DNA from: Anabaena subtropica FACHB-260
GTDB taxonomy: Bacteria; Cyanobacteriota; Cyanobacteriia; Cyanobacteriales; Nostocaceae
Length of the DNA: 64,000 bases
NCBI RefSeq assembly: GCF_014697105.1
Contig: NZ_JACJRF010000002.1
Location: forward strand, 124,001-188,000
Direction: 5' to 3'
Shown: positions 10,601 to 18,484 of the stretch, piece after piece
Position numbering within the stretch: position 1 is the first letter of the stretch
Layout: each line of letters opens with the position of its first letter
Notes under the pieces: model-generated
Told to the model about the DNA's origin: nothing
Seen by the model: only the letters and a program-made list of their open reading frames with translations
Databases searched by the model: none
Made by a program: the position numbers and the translations under genes

Positions 10601-10678
10601 GGTACTCACGAAGAATTAATTGCCAAACAAGGCCATTATTACTATCTCAATCAACAACAACTCTCAAAAGTCGGTTGA
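7610..10678 (+). CDS. C39 peptidase-containing ABC exporter with N-terminal cNMP-binding-like region
   Basis: A 1022-residue membrane exporter. Residues about 20-280 hold one or two cyclic-nucleotide-binding-like beta-roll segments (SYIVLAGKVRLLD, KGASFGEGTLFPDR), seen in some cyanobacterial exporters. Residues 305-435 are a C39 protease domain with Cys320 (QSASDCGATCLVM), His393 (GKHFIVVY) and Asp409 (VCDPGLGQ), which removes double-glycine leaders. Six membrane helices follow (about 455-740), then an ATPase domain with Walker A GRSGSGKTTL (815), signature LSGGQRQR (about 919) and Walker B LLLFDEATSHLDSES (about 940). It should cleave and export peptides through the inner membrane. GTG start with AGAGGT 7 nt upstream. 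The HlyD adaptor, foldase and a GG-leader peptide follow on the same strand, so substrate and partners are apparent. The catalytic triad is intact. Confidence 0.95.
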   Translation: MLTTFSKYQLRENLTAFCGEQLSEADLENCLTMVEIVEPPTAKQFWQSTSVISGSYIVLAGKVRLLDGAENLITTLTKGASFGEGTLFPDRVWQTYTARASDGLKLCYVPGKILQTLMVKYPTIGDRLFARAEVWDLLLTYCAKTPQRPIAVPGILQALSLFERHELDAGLLPPEFSQDSQLWLLYQGELVNSQGRKLIAAQMHVPQEQGWQVTQPSVVYVLKNSHWQTAVQHWPELGLSINLDVTPTTNTERKIRQSRLQAPQISLGRKIIPFPTQTAPQPKPEKPRHYFPSPKVRIGHWWRHLSRRYPFYAQQSASDCGATCLVMICNYWGKHFNLNRLREMTNVNRHGASLTALAAAAESLGFATRPVKASLDKLAEQSLPAIAHWEGKHFIVVYEITKQRVIVCDPGLGQRSLTRREFLAGWTGFALLLQPTALLNETQDETTSVWKFFELIKPHYGVLIEVFIASVLMQLFGLITPVFTQLLLDRVLVQRSVVTLNAIGLGMIVFGLFSITMNGVRAYLLSHTANRISISLLVGFIQHTFRLPLSYFESRYVGDIVSRIQENQKIQRFLTGQTLSVILDMLTLVVYLTLMFWYSWRMALFVLITVPPFFILALASTSILRRISREVFNAGAEENSYVIQSLTGIRTVRSLAIEQTVRWRWEELLNNLVKKAFNAQIIGIRLSIISGAINTFVSTSLMWFGAWQVIQGELTIGQLVAFNMLVGHVLSPFQRLSQLWNQFQEILISTERINDVLEAEPEEDLQNQSRRHLDRIRGHIHFQNVTFRYHQESETNVLENMNFEIQPEQMVAVVGRSGSGKTTLSKLILGLYPPTKGKVFIDGCDVTGVSLRSLRSQIGVVDQDTFLFGGTIRDNISIAHPEASLDEIIQAAKLAGADEFIQQMPMGYESKIGEGGGMLSGGQRQRLAIARALMGNPRLLLFDEATSHLDSESERIIQNNLKTILQGRTSIIIAHRLSTIRNADLILVLDRGLLVESGTHEELIAKQGHYYYLNQQQLSKVG

Positions 10679-10793
10679 TTTCAGCTTGGGATTGGGGACT
10701 GGGCATTAGGAATTAGGTAAATTTTTTCTTCCCTATTCCTTGTCTCTTCCTATTCCCTAGCTTTTAAACTCTAGCTTTTTTCCCAACAGAATT

Positions 10794-12344
10794 ATGACAT
10801 ATCAATCTTCCGATTCTGTAAAAATACTGCCCAATGAACAGCCTGAGTATGTAAGTTATCAACAAACTCAAGAACTTACTGAATTTCAGGAGCAGACAGA
10901 AACCCCCAGCTATACCAAAGATTTGTATCATGGCACTGAAGCATTGTTAGATGCTTTACCAAGACTATGGACAAGAGGTGTTTTATATACACTCATAGGC
11001 TTTGTTTTCCTTGTCTTACCTTGGGCTACTTTCTCCAAGGTGGATGAGACTGGAAGCGCCAGAGGACGGATAGAACCTCAAGGTGCAACGCAAAAATTGG
11101 ACTCTCAAGCTGGCGGAAGTGTCAAACTTGTCATGGTTAAAGAAGGTGACACTGTAAAAGCCGGGCAAATTCTCCTAGAACTTGAGTCTGATATCCTACG
11201 CACTGAATTACAAGAAACACAAGAAAGGCTCTCTGGGCTACTCAGTCAACAATCGCAATTGGACATACTTATCAACCAATTACAGTTAACGCTGAACGTT
11301 CAGGAACAACAAAACCAATCTCAAGCCTTAGAAAAAATTTCCCAGGTGAACCAGGCTCAACAAAACTTGGAGGTAAAACAGAGTATTTATAACCTGCAAA
11401 ATTTAGAAAGACAAGCACTAGTCAATCAGGCACGACAGCAGATTTACAATGCTTTGAATAATCAAAGCTCGGCTCAGGAACGGTTGAATATAGATTCTAG
11501 ACAAGTCAATCGCTTTGACCAACTTGTGAACGATGGTGCAGTTTCGGCAAATCAAGTTGATCAACTCAAAAAAGAAGAGCAAGAAAGCAAGCGGCTTTAC
11601 AAAACAGCGCAATCTGATGTCAAACAGGCACAATTGCGCCTAACTGAAGAGGTGAGTCGTTATGAGTCAACTATCAATCAGTTGCAGTCTGATATTAAAC
11701 AAGCCAAACTGCGACTGCAACAAGAAGAAAACAGTTATCAAAGCTTACTGCAAACTGGTAAACTCGCCATTTTGAAAATTCAGGAACAACTTAAAGACTT
11801 GGAAAAACAAGTTGTGACACTGCGATCGCAAATTGCTCAAACTAGAAGCCAAATTCAATCCTTAAAGTTGCAGATGCAGCAAAGAGTGGTGCGATCGCCT
11901 ATTGATGGGGTGATTTTTGAGTTGTTATTCACTAAGCCAGGATCTGTAGTCCAACCTGGTCAAAGAATTGTTCAAATTGCACCTAAAGATACTAAATACA
12001 TTCTCAAAGCTCAGATCCCTATTCAGGATAGCGGCTTTTTAGAAATGGGAATGCCAGTCAAAATCAAGTTCGATGCTTATCCTTTTCAGGAGTATGGCAT
12101 TGTTCCAGGCAGCGTGACTTGGATTGCTCCCGATTCCAAAGTTAGTCAAACAGCCCAAGGTAATGCAGAAACCTTTGAATTAGACATCGCTTTAGACCAG
12201 CAACATATCCAAAGCAGTGAAAAACTTATTCCTTTAACTGCCGGTCAGACAGCAACTGCTGAAATAATTATTCGCCAGAGACGGGTGATTGACTTTGTTC
12301 TAGATCCGTTTAAGAAACTGCAAAAAGACAATTTAGAATCTTAG
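10794..12344 (+). CDS. HlyD-family membrane fusion protein of the C39 exporter
   Basis: A 516-residue periplasmic adaptor. An N-terminal cytoplasmic tail of about 65 residues precedes one membrane helix (VLYTLIGFVFLVLPWATF). A split biotinyl-lipoyl domain (GGSVKLVMVKEGDTVKAGQI; RSPIDGVIFELLFTKPGSVV) flanks about 210 residues of Gln-rich coiled coil (residues 135-360). A C-terminal beta-barrel part (LKAQIPIQDSGFLEMGMPVK) follows. HlyD proteins link the inner-membrane ABC exporter to a TolC-type outer-membrane channel. No tolC gene is in the window, so the channel must be encoded elsewhere. It starts 115 bp after the exporter; ATG 10794 has no strong ribosome-binding site. Confidence 0.95.
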   Translation: MTYQSSDSVKILPNEQPEYVSYQQTQELTEFQEQTETPSYTKDLYHGTEALLDALPRLWTRGVLYTLIGFVFLVLPWATFSKVDETGSARGRIEPQGATQKLDSQAGGSVKLVMVKEGDTVKAGQILLELESDILRTELQETQERLSGLLSQQSQLDILINQLQLTLNVQEQQNQSQALEKISQVNQAQQNLEVKQSIYNLQNLERQALVNQARQQIYNALNNQSSAQERLNIDSRQVNRFDQLVNDGAVSANQVDQLKKEEQESKRLYKTAQSDVKQAQLRLTEEVSRYESTINQLQSDIKQAKLRLQQEENSYQSLLQTGKLAILKIQEQLKDLEKQVVTLRSQIAQTRSQIQSLKLQMQQRVVRSPIDGVIFELLFTKPGSVVQPGQRIVQIAPKDTKYILKAQIPIQDSGFLEMGMPVKIKFDAYPFQEYGIVPGSVTWIAPDSKVSQTAQGNAETFELDIALDQQHIQSSEKLIPLTAGQTATAEIIIRQRRVIDFVLDPFKKLQKDNLES

Positions 12345-12376
12345 TCCTGAAAACGACAACATAAAAGGATTATTTG

Positions 12377-13114
12377 ATGACTCGCACATTAAATATTACT
12401 AGTTCAGATATTGTTCATCACCTGAAGTTATCTTACCAAGTACCTGAGATTATCGAGGCGATCGCATCTCAAAAAATTATCCAGGAAGCAGCCCAAGAAG
12501 CAAAAATTACAGTAACACCAGAAGAAATACAACAACAAGGAGATACATTCCGCTTAACTCAGAAATTGGTAAAAGCTCAAGACACATTAATCTGGCTAGA
12601 AAAACATAGTCTTTCTGAGCATGATTTTGAAGCATCAGTCTGCAATCAGATCCTGGCTCAGAAGTTAGCTCATCATTTATTTGCGTCTCAAGTCGAACAA
12701 TTTTTTTATCAAAACCAACTAGATTATGTTACTGCTGTCACTTATGAAGTCATATTCAATGATAAAGACGTGGCTCTAGAAATGTTTTATGCAGTTGAAG
12801 AAGGTGAAATTTGTTTTCCCGACATTGCTCGGATGTATATCCCAGAACCAGAACTTCGCTGTGTTTACGGTTATCAAGGTTCCAAAAATCGTAAAGATTT
12901 TTGTCCAGAAATTGCTGCATCTGTCTTTGCTGCAACTCCACCCCAAATCCTCAAGCCGATTGTGACTTCAAAGGGAGTACATTTAATTTGGTTAGAAGAA
13001 ATTTTACAACCAAAATTAGATGAAAAGTTACGTGAGAAAATTATTTCTGAATTATTTTCTGTTTGGTTAAAGAAAGAAAATGATTCTTTAAAGATAGCTT
13101 TTAAATCTGACTGA
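12377..13114 (+). CDS. Parvulin-like peptidyl-prolyl isomerase / foldase of the secretion cassette
   Basis: A 245-residue protein related to the SurA/PrsA-type foldases that accompany HlyB-HlyD cassettes in cyanobacteria. The N-terminal half is helical (FRLTQKLVKAQDTLIWLEKH), like the SurA chaperone core. The C-terminal half looks like a rotamase domain (EGEICFPDIARMYIPEPELR; ATPPQILKPIVTSKGVHLIW). There is no signal peptide, so it may act in the cytosol on the cargo before export; family members in such loci are also leaderless. ATG 12377 is preferred over TTG 12374 because AAAAGGAT (12363-12370) is well spaced. It begins 32 bp after hlyD, consistent with one operon. Isomerase activity is not certain because the rotamase motifs are weak. 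Confidence 0.8.
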   Translation: MTRTLNITSSDIVHHLKLSYQVPEIIEAIASQKIIQEAAQEAKITVTPEEIQQQGDTFRLTQKLVKAQDTLIWLEKHSLSEHDFEASVCNQILAQKLAHHLFASQVEQFFYQNQLDYVTAVTYEVIFNDKDVALEMFYAVEEGEICFPDIARMYIPEPELRCVYGYQGSKNRKDFCPEIAASVFAATPPQILKPIVTSKGVHLIWLEEILQPKLDEKLREKIISELFSVWLKKENDSLKIAFKSD

Positions 13115-13536
13115 AGCCACTAAAATATACAACAATTTTTGCATTCAAACGTCTAGAATAGTTGTTATTTTTTTGTATTTAAATAAATGCAAAAAGAAAC
13201 TTTAATCTAGAAACTTTGTGCATAAAAAATATACCTTTGTTCGGAAAAATCTTTGCATAGCAAGGCTTTTAATCTTGATTAGGTAATTAAAATCAAATTA
13301 AATAGATTATGAAATAACGACAAGAATGATTTATTTTTGTCGGTTTCTGCATTTTATTTTTATTTGAAACTATTAGATAAATTCCTATGTTAAAGAAGAA
13401 ATAAAGTTAGTTTTTTGAATCAGTAATCTGCCAAAAAGGCATTGACTTTTTAAAAGTATGGTCTTATGTTTATAACTGTGAGCAATAAACAAGATATTGC
13501 ACACAGAAAAAATAAAACTTTCTCAGGAACAAAACA
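13115..13536 (+). other. Leader region of the double-glycine peptide gene
   Basis: A 422-bp AT-rich spacer without a supportable gene. It contains a weak hairpin (CGACAA/TTGTCG, 13318-13342) and the motif GCCAAAAAGGCATTGA at 13430-13445, which matches the exporter leader. A Shine-Dalgarno AGGA lies at about 13525-13528. The size and the motif suggest the peptide gene has its own promoter and is not expressed only from the exporter operon. Confidence 0.55.
13430..13445 (+). promoter_or_regulatory. Candidate operator shared with the exporter
   Basis: GCCAAAAAGGCATTGA differs from 7090-7105 at one position. It ends 91 nt before the ATG of the peptide gene, a position consistent with a promoter-proximal activator or repressor site. 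The binding protein is unknown. Confidence 0.45.
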
Positions 13537-13827
13537 ATGATTATTTCTGATTTGTCTTACTTGGAAGCTGTTGAAGCCAACGGTGTTTTCGGTGGTGATT
13601 TTAACTACTTCGTCAGCAAAGATGTTGACATTGATGTTAATGTTGATGAAGATTTCAATATCGACAAGAATGTTGACGCTTTTGTTTTCATCGATGGCAA
13701 CCTAGCTAGTGCTGAAGCTAGTGCTAACGCATTCGGTAACAACACCTTGGCTGAAGCTTTCGGTTTCACATATACAAATGAAAACGAATCTCATGCTAAC
13801 GCTTTCTCAGTTTCTGCTACCTACTAA
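13537..13827 (+). CDS. Double-glycine leader protein, presumed cargo of the C39 exporter
   Basis: A 96-residue protein. Residues 1-20 (MIISDLSYLEAVEANGVFGG) look like cyanobacterial double-glycine leaders of the ISDLxYLE...GG type, cleaved after Gly20 by C39 peptidases. The predicted mature part has 76 residues with no cysteine and no arginine, so it is neither a lanthipeptide nor a disulfide bacteriocin. It has alternating hydrophobic and Asp/Asn residues (KDVDIDVNVDEDFNID), then an Ala/Asn/Ser-rich part, a pattern that suggests beta strands and possibly calcium binding. Position directly after exporter, adaptor and foldase identifies it as likely cargo. Ser/Asn-rich stretches could be targets for the glycosyltransferases downstream. 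Function (matrix protein, amyloid-like fibre or bacteriocin) is open. Start ATG with AGGA upstream. Confidence 0.8.
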   Translation: MIISDLSYLEAVEANGVFGGDFNYFVSKDVDIDVNVDEDFNIDKNVDAFVFIDGNLASAEASANAFGNNTLAEAFGFTYTNENESHANAFSVSATY

Positions 13828-13892
13828 TTCTAAAACTGGAGACGCAGTTATCGTTGAGGACTGCGAGTAAAGTTAGCTTTTCAGTCAACGGT

Positions 13893-14042
13893 GAATGTCA
13901 TTAAGGCAAGATAAAGGAGGAAAGGAAGATGGGAAAACTACGTTCCTACCTTCACGAATCTCTCCTTGATCTTCCCGTCATTCTGCCAAAGACATTCAGG
14001 ATTTGCCGAAGGCCTTCTGGCTAGTCGAGTCTTCGGCAATCC
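13893..14042 (+). other. Two consecutive hairpins after the leader-peptide gene
   Basis: A long imperfect stem pairs GAATGTC/GGCA/AAGATaAAGGAG (13893-13919) with CTCCTTgATCTT/TGCC/GACATTC (about 13965-13997). A second hairpin follows at once: GGATTTGCCGAAG (13999-14011) with CTTCGGCAATCC (14031-14042), one bulged T. No long T-tract follows, so it is not a classical terminator. It could stabilise the abundant peptide mRNA, act as attenuator before the glycosyltransferase gene, or be a small RNA. Confidence 0.5.
13929..14024 (+). CDS. Possible 31-residue small ORF with strong ribosome-binding site
   Basis: An ATG at 13929 follows a strong purine-rich AAAGGAGGAAAGGAAG stretch and opens a 31-codon frame (MGKLRSYLHESLLDLPVILP, then PKTFRICRRPSG region). 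The frame lies entirely in the double hairpin and its Shine-Dalgarno would be base-paired. The composition does not identify a product. It may be a leader ORF or chance. Confidence 0.2.
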   Translation: MGKLRSYLHESLLDLPVILPKTFRICRRPSG

Positions 14043-14300
14043 ATTTAATATATACTCGTTTCTAGCATTCTAGTCAAGTTGTGCTAGTTAGTAATTGATA
14101 AAATATTGGTCAAAATCCTGCTCTTCTTCTAGAAAAACATTCCCATTGCCTTAAGTAATACAAGGGTTTTAGCTCTGGTTACAAGGCTCTTTTGGCTTGA
14201 GAAATTTAGCAACAATAACACTGATGTTTGCATGATGCTAAAGCAATGATGTGCAGACATACAAACATATCAATAATTGTAAGCAAGAGAAGAAATATCG

Positions 14301-17060
14301 ATGGAGTGCGATCGCCAAGAATTAAGCTATGCCCTCTGCAACCAAGATCAGATATCCCCAGAGGAACGAGCAAACTATGCGGCCTTGAGCTACCAATTAG
14401 CTACAAATTACAAAAACGCAGGTGATTTGAAGAATGCCGTAGTTTACTACCAACAAGCGATCGCCCTGCAACCAGATTTAGTGGAAGCGCACAACAATTT
14501 AGGAGATGCACTCCAACAGCAGGGACAGTTAGATTTAGCTCTCAAATCTTACCGTCAAGCTATTAGCATTAAACCTGATGATGCTCCTGCTTATAACAAT
14601 CTAGGCAATATTCTCAAGCAAAAGGGTCAACTAAAGAAAGCTGTAGCGGCTTACCAAGAAGCTTTGAGACTTAAACCGGACTTGGCATTAATACATAACA
14701 ATTTAGGAAATGTCCTGAAAAAACTGGGCAAGTTAGAGTTAGCTGTCGAGTCCTACAAGCAAGCTTTAAAGCTGGAACCAGATAGTAGTTATTTTCATTA
14801 CAATTTGGCAAATACCCTCAAAGCACTAGGACAATTAGAGGCAGCCGTAGCATCATACGAACAAGCTTTAAAAATCGAATCAGACTTTGATCATGCCAAA
14901 TTTGGCATTCTGATGAGTCAGCTGCCCATCATCTATGAAAATGTTGAAGAAATCAAATTTAGACGTAATAATTATCATCAATATTTACAAAAATTAGCAC
15001 ATAATTATCAGGTAGTTGAACAACAGGAGCGAGCCAAGGCAGCTGATGCTATTGGTTCATTACAGCCTTTTTTTCTGACCTACCAAGGCTTGAATGATCG
15101 GGAATTACAGCAAATTTATGGAGAAATGATTTGCCAAATTATGGCAAGTCGCTATCCTCAGTGGAGCCAGCCAATTTCCCCTCCGATTTTAAAAGTCAAA
15201 GAAAAAATTCGCGTCGGTTTTGTTTCTGGATTTTTTCACCATCATTCTAATTGGAAAATTCCCATGAAAGGTTGGTTAGAAAACCTGGACAGAAGCGAGT
15301 TTGAATTATTTGGGTATCATACTGGTTCCAGACGAGATGAGAATACTTTAATAGCGGCGAAAGTATGTGACAAATTTATTCAAGAGCCACTGCTACTGGA
15401 ACAATGGTGTGAGTTAATTCGCCAAGACAATTTACACATCTTGATTTTTCCAGAATTTGGGATGGTTCCGATGACAGTGCAGTTGGGTTGCTTGAGATTG
15501 GCTCCCATTCAGATGACTTCTTGGGGACACCCAGAGACTAGCGGGCTACCAACAATTGACTATTTCTTAAGTAGTGAGTTGATGGAAACTCAAAATGCAC
15601 AAGAGCATTACACTGAGAAATTGGTCAAATTACCCAACCTCTCGATTCATTACACGCCTTTGGCGATTCAGCCTCAAGCCAGAACCAAAAAAGAACTTGG
15701 CATCAAAGATGATGAAATCATGTTTTGGTGTTGTCAATCATTATTCAAATATTTACCTCAACATGATGATGTCTTTCCTAGAATTGCTAAAGATTTAAGC
15801 AATTCTAAGTTTGTTTTTATTAAACATAATAGTGAGCGAATAACAGAAGTATTTTGCCAACGTTTAAGCTGTGCTTTTGCAGAATTTGGACTTAATTATC
15901 AAGACCACTGTATATTTTTAACTGGCATGGCTGTCGAGATGTTTGCCGGTACAGCAGCTATTGCTGATATCTTCTTAGATAGCATTGCTTGGTCAGGATG
16001 TAACTCTGCCTTAGAATCTGTTGCTCATAACATTCCCGTTGTCACTTTACCAGGAGAGTTAATGCGGGGACGGCATAGTATGGCAATCTTAAAAATGATG
16101 GGTATTGAAGAAACGATCGCCACCACTAAAGAAGACTATGTGAAAATTGCCATCCGTTTGGGTAAAGATGCCGAATATCGCCAACACATCTCTCGATTAG
16201 TTGCTGAAAATAAACATAAGTTATATGGCGATTTAACACCAGTCAGATATCTAGAAGATTTTTTCTTTGAGGTGGTGAATAAACCCAGGAGATTTGCTAA
16301 AGCAGAAGAAGCAGAAGTCCTGCGATTAGCAATGCAACATCATCGAGCTAATCGCCTAGCTGAAGCTGAACAAGGTTATCGCCAAGTTCTTTCCCAACAA
16401 CCTGAACACCCAGAGGCTTTATATGGTTTAGGTATGGTGGCACAGCAGATGGGACAGCCCCAGGAAGCAGAACAGTTATTGAGTGCATCTGTGCGAGTAC
16501 AGCCAGATTCTGTCAAAGCTTGGTTCAGTTTGGGTAATTTGCGTCAGGCTCAAGGGCAATTAACAACAGCAGAGGCAGCTTATCTACAAGCGATTACTCT
16601 ACGACCAGATGCAGGCACAATTTACAACAATCTGGGCTACACCCAACAACAACAAGGCAAATGGGAAGAAGCAATAATCTCCTATCAAAAAGCTTTGGAA
16701 TTTCAGCCCAACTGCGTTGAAGCAGAGGTCAACTTGGGTAATGCCCTTTACGCCCAAAGGAAGCTCTCGACAGAGAAACAGAAGTACTATGCCGAATTGA
16801 ATTACCGCCTGGGCATTGCTCGCAAACAAGCAGGGGATGAAGAAACGGCTATTGTTTACTATCGACAGGCGATCGCCCTCAAACCAGATTTTGTCAACGC
16901 TCATTATTACTTGGGAATGGGACTGCAAGCACAAGGTCAATTAGCAGAGGCGATCGCTTGTTATCAAAAAGCAGTGGAACTCAATCCTCAACACGAAGAA
17001 GCCTACACGAATTTAAAACATCTTGAACAAAACCAAGACAAATTCAAGGTTGCACAATGA
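14301..17060 (+). CDS. TPR protein O-GlcNAc transferase (OGT/SPINDLY)-like glycosyltransferase
   Basis: A 919-residue protein with three parts. Residues 20-210 are about five TPRs (ANYAALSYQLATNYKNAGD; KPDDAPAYNNLGNILKQKGQ). Residues 300-660 are an OGT/SPINDLY catalytic region (KIRVGFVSGFFHHHSNWKIP, SWGHPETSGLPTIDYFLSSE, SGCNSALESVAHNIPVVTLP, RGRHSMAILKMMG). Residues 672-919 are a second block of TPRs. OGT enzymes transfer a sugar from a nucleotide donor to Ser/Thr of proteins, with the TPR superhelix holding the acceptor; fucosyl or other specificity is possible. The TPR blocks on both sides and the position between an exported peptide and an RTX protein suggest that these are acceptors (inference). 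The second TPR block closely matches the N-terminus of the GT2 protein at 18485. Start ATG 14301 with AGAGAAGAA upstream. Confidence 0.88.
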   Translation: MECDRQELSYALCNQDQISPEERANYAALSYQLATNYKNAGDLKNAVVYYQQAIALQPDLVEAHNNLGDALQQQGQLDLALKSYRQAISIKPDDAPAYNNLGNILKQKGQLKKAVAAYQEALRLKPDLALIHNNLGNVLKKLGKLELAVESYKQALKLEPDSSYFHYNLANTLKALGQLEAAVASYEQALKIESDFDHAKFGILMSQLPIIYENVEEIKFRRNNYHQYLQKLAHNYQVVEQQERAKAADAIGSLQPFFLTYQGLNDRELQQIYGEMICQIMASRYPQWSQPISPPILKVKEKIRVGFVSGFFHHHSNWKIPMKGWLENLDRSEFELFGYHTGSRRDENTLIAAKVCDKFIQEPLLLEQWCELIRQDNLHILIFPEFGMVPMTVQLGCLRLAPIQMTSWGHPETSGLPTIDYFLSSELMETQNAQEHYTEKLVKLPNLSIHYTPLAIQPQARTKKELGIKDDEIMFWCCQSLFKYLPQHDDVFPRIAKDLSNSKFVFIKHNSERITEVFCQRLSCAFAEFGLNYQDHCIFLTGMAVEMFAGTAAIADIFLDSIAWSGCNSALESVAHNIPVVTLPGELMRGRHSMAILKMMGIEETIATTKEDYVKIAIRLGKDAEYRQHISRLVAENKHKLYGDLTPVRYLEDFFFEVVNKPRRFAKAEEAEVLRLAMQHHRANRLAEAEQGYRQVLSQQPEHPEALYGLGMVAQQMGQPQEAEQLLSASVRVQPDSVKAWFSLGNLRQAQGQLTTAEAAYLQAITLRPDAGTIYNNLGYTQQQQGKWEEAIISYQKALEFQPNCVEAEVNLGNALYAQRKLSTEKQKYYAELNYRLGIARKQAGDEETAIVYYRQAIALKPDFVNAHYYLGMGLQAQGQLAEAIACYQKAVELNPQHEEAYTNLKHLEQNQDKFKVAQ

Positions 17061-17169
17061 TGACCATTATCAAGTTGTGGTTAAACACAAAAAGCACATT
17101 TGCAGCATCTGACGACAGTAAAATCCAGTTCTAGTTTTTATACACATTGGAAATTAAGGAGAAAAAGTC

Positions 17170-18351
17170 ATGGTTTTTAGACGTGGAACTAGTGGTAATG
17201 ATCTGCTCGAAGGTACAGATACTAGCGATCAGCTATTTGGCGGATTTGGAAATGATATTCTCAGAGGTTTGCTTGGAGATGACTTCTTGAGTGGAGATCA
17301 AGGACAGGATCTTCTAGAAGGTGGTGATGGTAATGATCGCCTATTTGGTGGTAGTGGCGATGATGGTGAAGTCATAGACACTAACGGAGATGGCATTCCA
17401 GATACAGCTATTGACCGTAATGGCGATGGTAGACCAGATATTGGACTCTTTGGCGGTAATGGTGATGACTACCTAGATGGTGGGTCAGGTAATGACTATC
17501 TAGATGGTGGGCTAGGTAATGACACTCTTATAGGCGGAAGTGGTAATGACATTCTCGTGGGCGGGGCAGGAGATGACCGACTTTATGGGATTAGTGGCAA
17601 TAACTATATCAATGGTGGGTCTGGTGATGACTTTATCCAAGGAGCCAGTGGGAGTAACTTTCTCGGTACAGGAAAAGATATCCTGCGAGGCGGTGATGGC
17701 AATGACCGGATATTTGGGCTATCAGGTGACGATCAGCTCTTCGGAGAAGACGGTAATGACTACCTAGATGGTGGTAGTGGCAATGATCGGCTGGAGGGCG
17801 GCAATGGTGATGATATTCTCGAAGGAGGCTTAGGCAATGACATCTTGTTGGGAGACCTTGGCCAAGATACCCTGAATGGCGGCAGTGGTAATGATATCCT
17901 CGAAGGGGGTGGTGGTGATGATGTCCTCAATGGTGGACCTGGCAATGATGTCCTAATTGGTGTTGGTCGGGGTAGTTCTACACTGTTTGGAGGATTGTCT
18001 TTGGGTGTTGGGGAGACTGATATCTTAACGGGGGGAGACGGGGCAGATCGTTTTGTTCTGGGAGGTAACGGTCAATTTTACTACCTTAGCACTGCCGGGT
18101 TTAGTCTTGCTGATGCCGCTATTATTGGTCAGCAAGTAGAGGGAGGAGGACTAGAGAGACAATTTGATGCAGCCAGTGGTGATATTATCCAATTGCAGTC
18201 AGGTTTGCCTTATTCTCTCGGACAAGCTAGTATCTTTACTCCCACAGATACTGTGATTATTGCTAGGTTGAATAGCTCTATATCCGACATAATTGGTGTC
18301 GTGGTGGGAGCAACTCCTGCGGAAGTAGCTCCAGCCTTACAGATTGTGTAA
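17170..18351 (+). CDS. RTX-type calcium-binding repeat protein
   Basis: A 393-residue protein made largely of glycine/aspartate nonapeptides (GGxGxDxLx) from residue 8 to about 270, such as LFGGFGNDILRG and LDGGSGNDRLEGG. These fold as a calcium-bound parallel beta-roll outside the cell. Residues 70-98 contain DTNGDGIPD and DRNGDGRPD, EF-hand/thrombospondin-3-like calcium loops. The last 110 residues are non-repetitive (FSLADAAIIGQQVEGGGLER; VVVGATPAEVAPAL) and may carry the uncleaved type I secretion signal. There is no double-glycine leader and no catalytic domain. AAGGAG at 17156-17161 is ideally spaced. It lies between two TPR glycosyltransferases, so it is a second plausible cargo and glycosylation target. 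Confidence 0.92.
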   Translation: MVFRRGTSGNDLLEGTDTSDQLFGGFGNDILRGLLGDDFLSGDQGQDLLEGGDGNDRLFGGSGDDGEVIDTNGDGIPDTAIDRNGDGRPDIGLFGGNGDDYLDGGSGNDYLDGGLGNDTLIGGSGNDILVGGAGDDRLYGISGNNYINGGSGDDFIQGASGSNFLGTGKDILRGGDGNDRIFGLSGDDQLFGEDGNDYLDGGSGNDRLEGGNGDDILEGGLGNDILLGDLGQDTLNGGSGNDILEGGGGDDVLNGGPGNDVLIGVGRGSSTLFGGLSLGVGETDILTGGDGADRFVLGGNGQFYYLSTAGFSLADAAIIGQQVEGGGLERQFDAASGDIIQLQSGLPYSLGQASIFTPTDTVIIARLNSSISDIIGVVVGATPAEVAPALQIV

Positions 18352-18484
18352 TAAATTTCTCAAGTACACAGATACTTTTTCTAGAAGGGTAGTGGTCAAC
18401 ATATAGTCATTGACTATTGGTAAGACAATTATCACTACCCACATACTGCTATCAAATCTTATTAAGCGATAGAGTAGTTTGGGC

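Noticed and set aside
17540-17945. Reading frames on both strands inside the RTX gene and a CRISPR-like periodicity
   Set aside because: The periodicity is that of coding nonapeptides (GGxGxDxLx). The units vary, spacers are not unique, and the shadow frames follow from repetitive codons.
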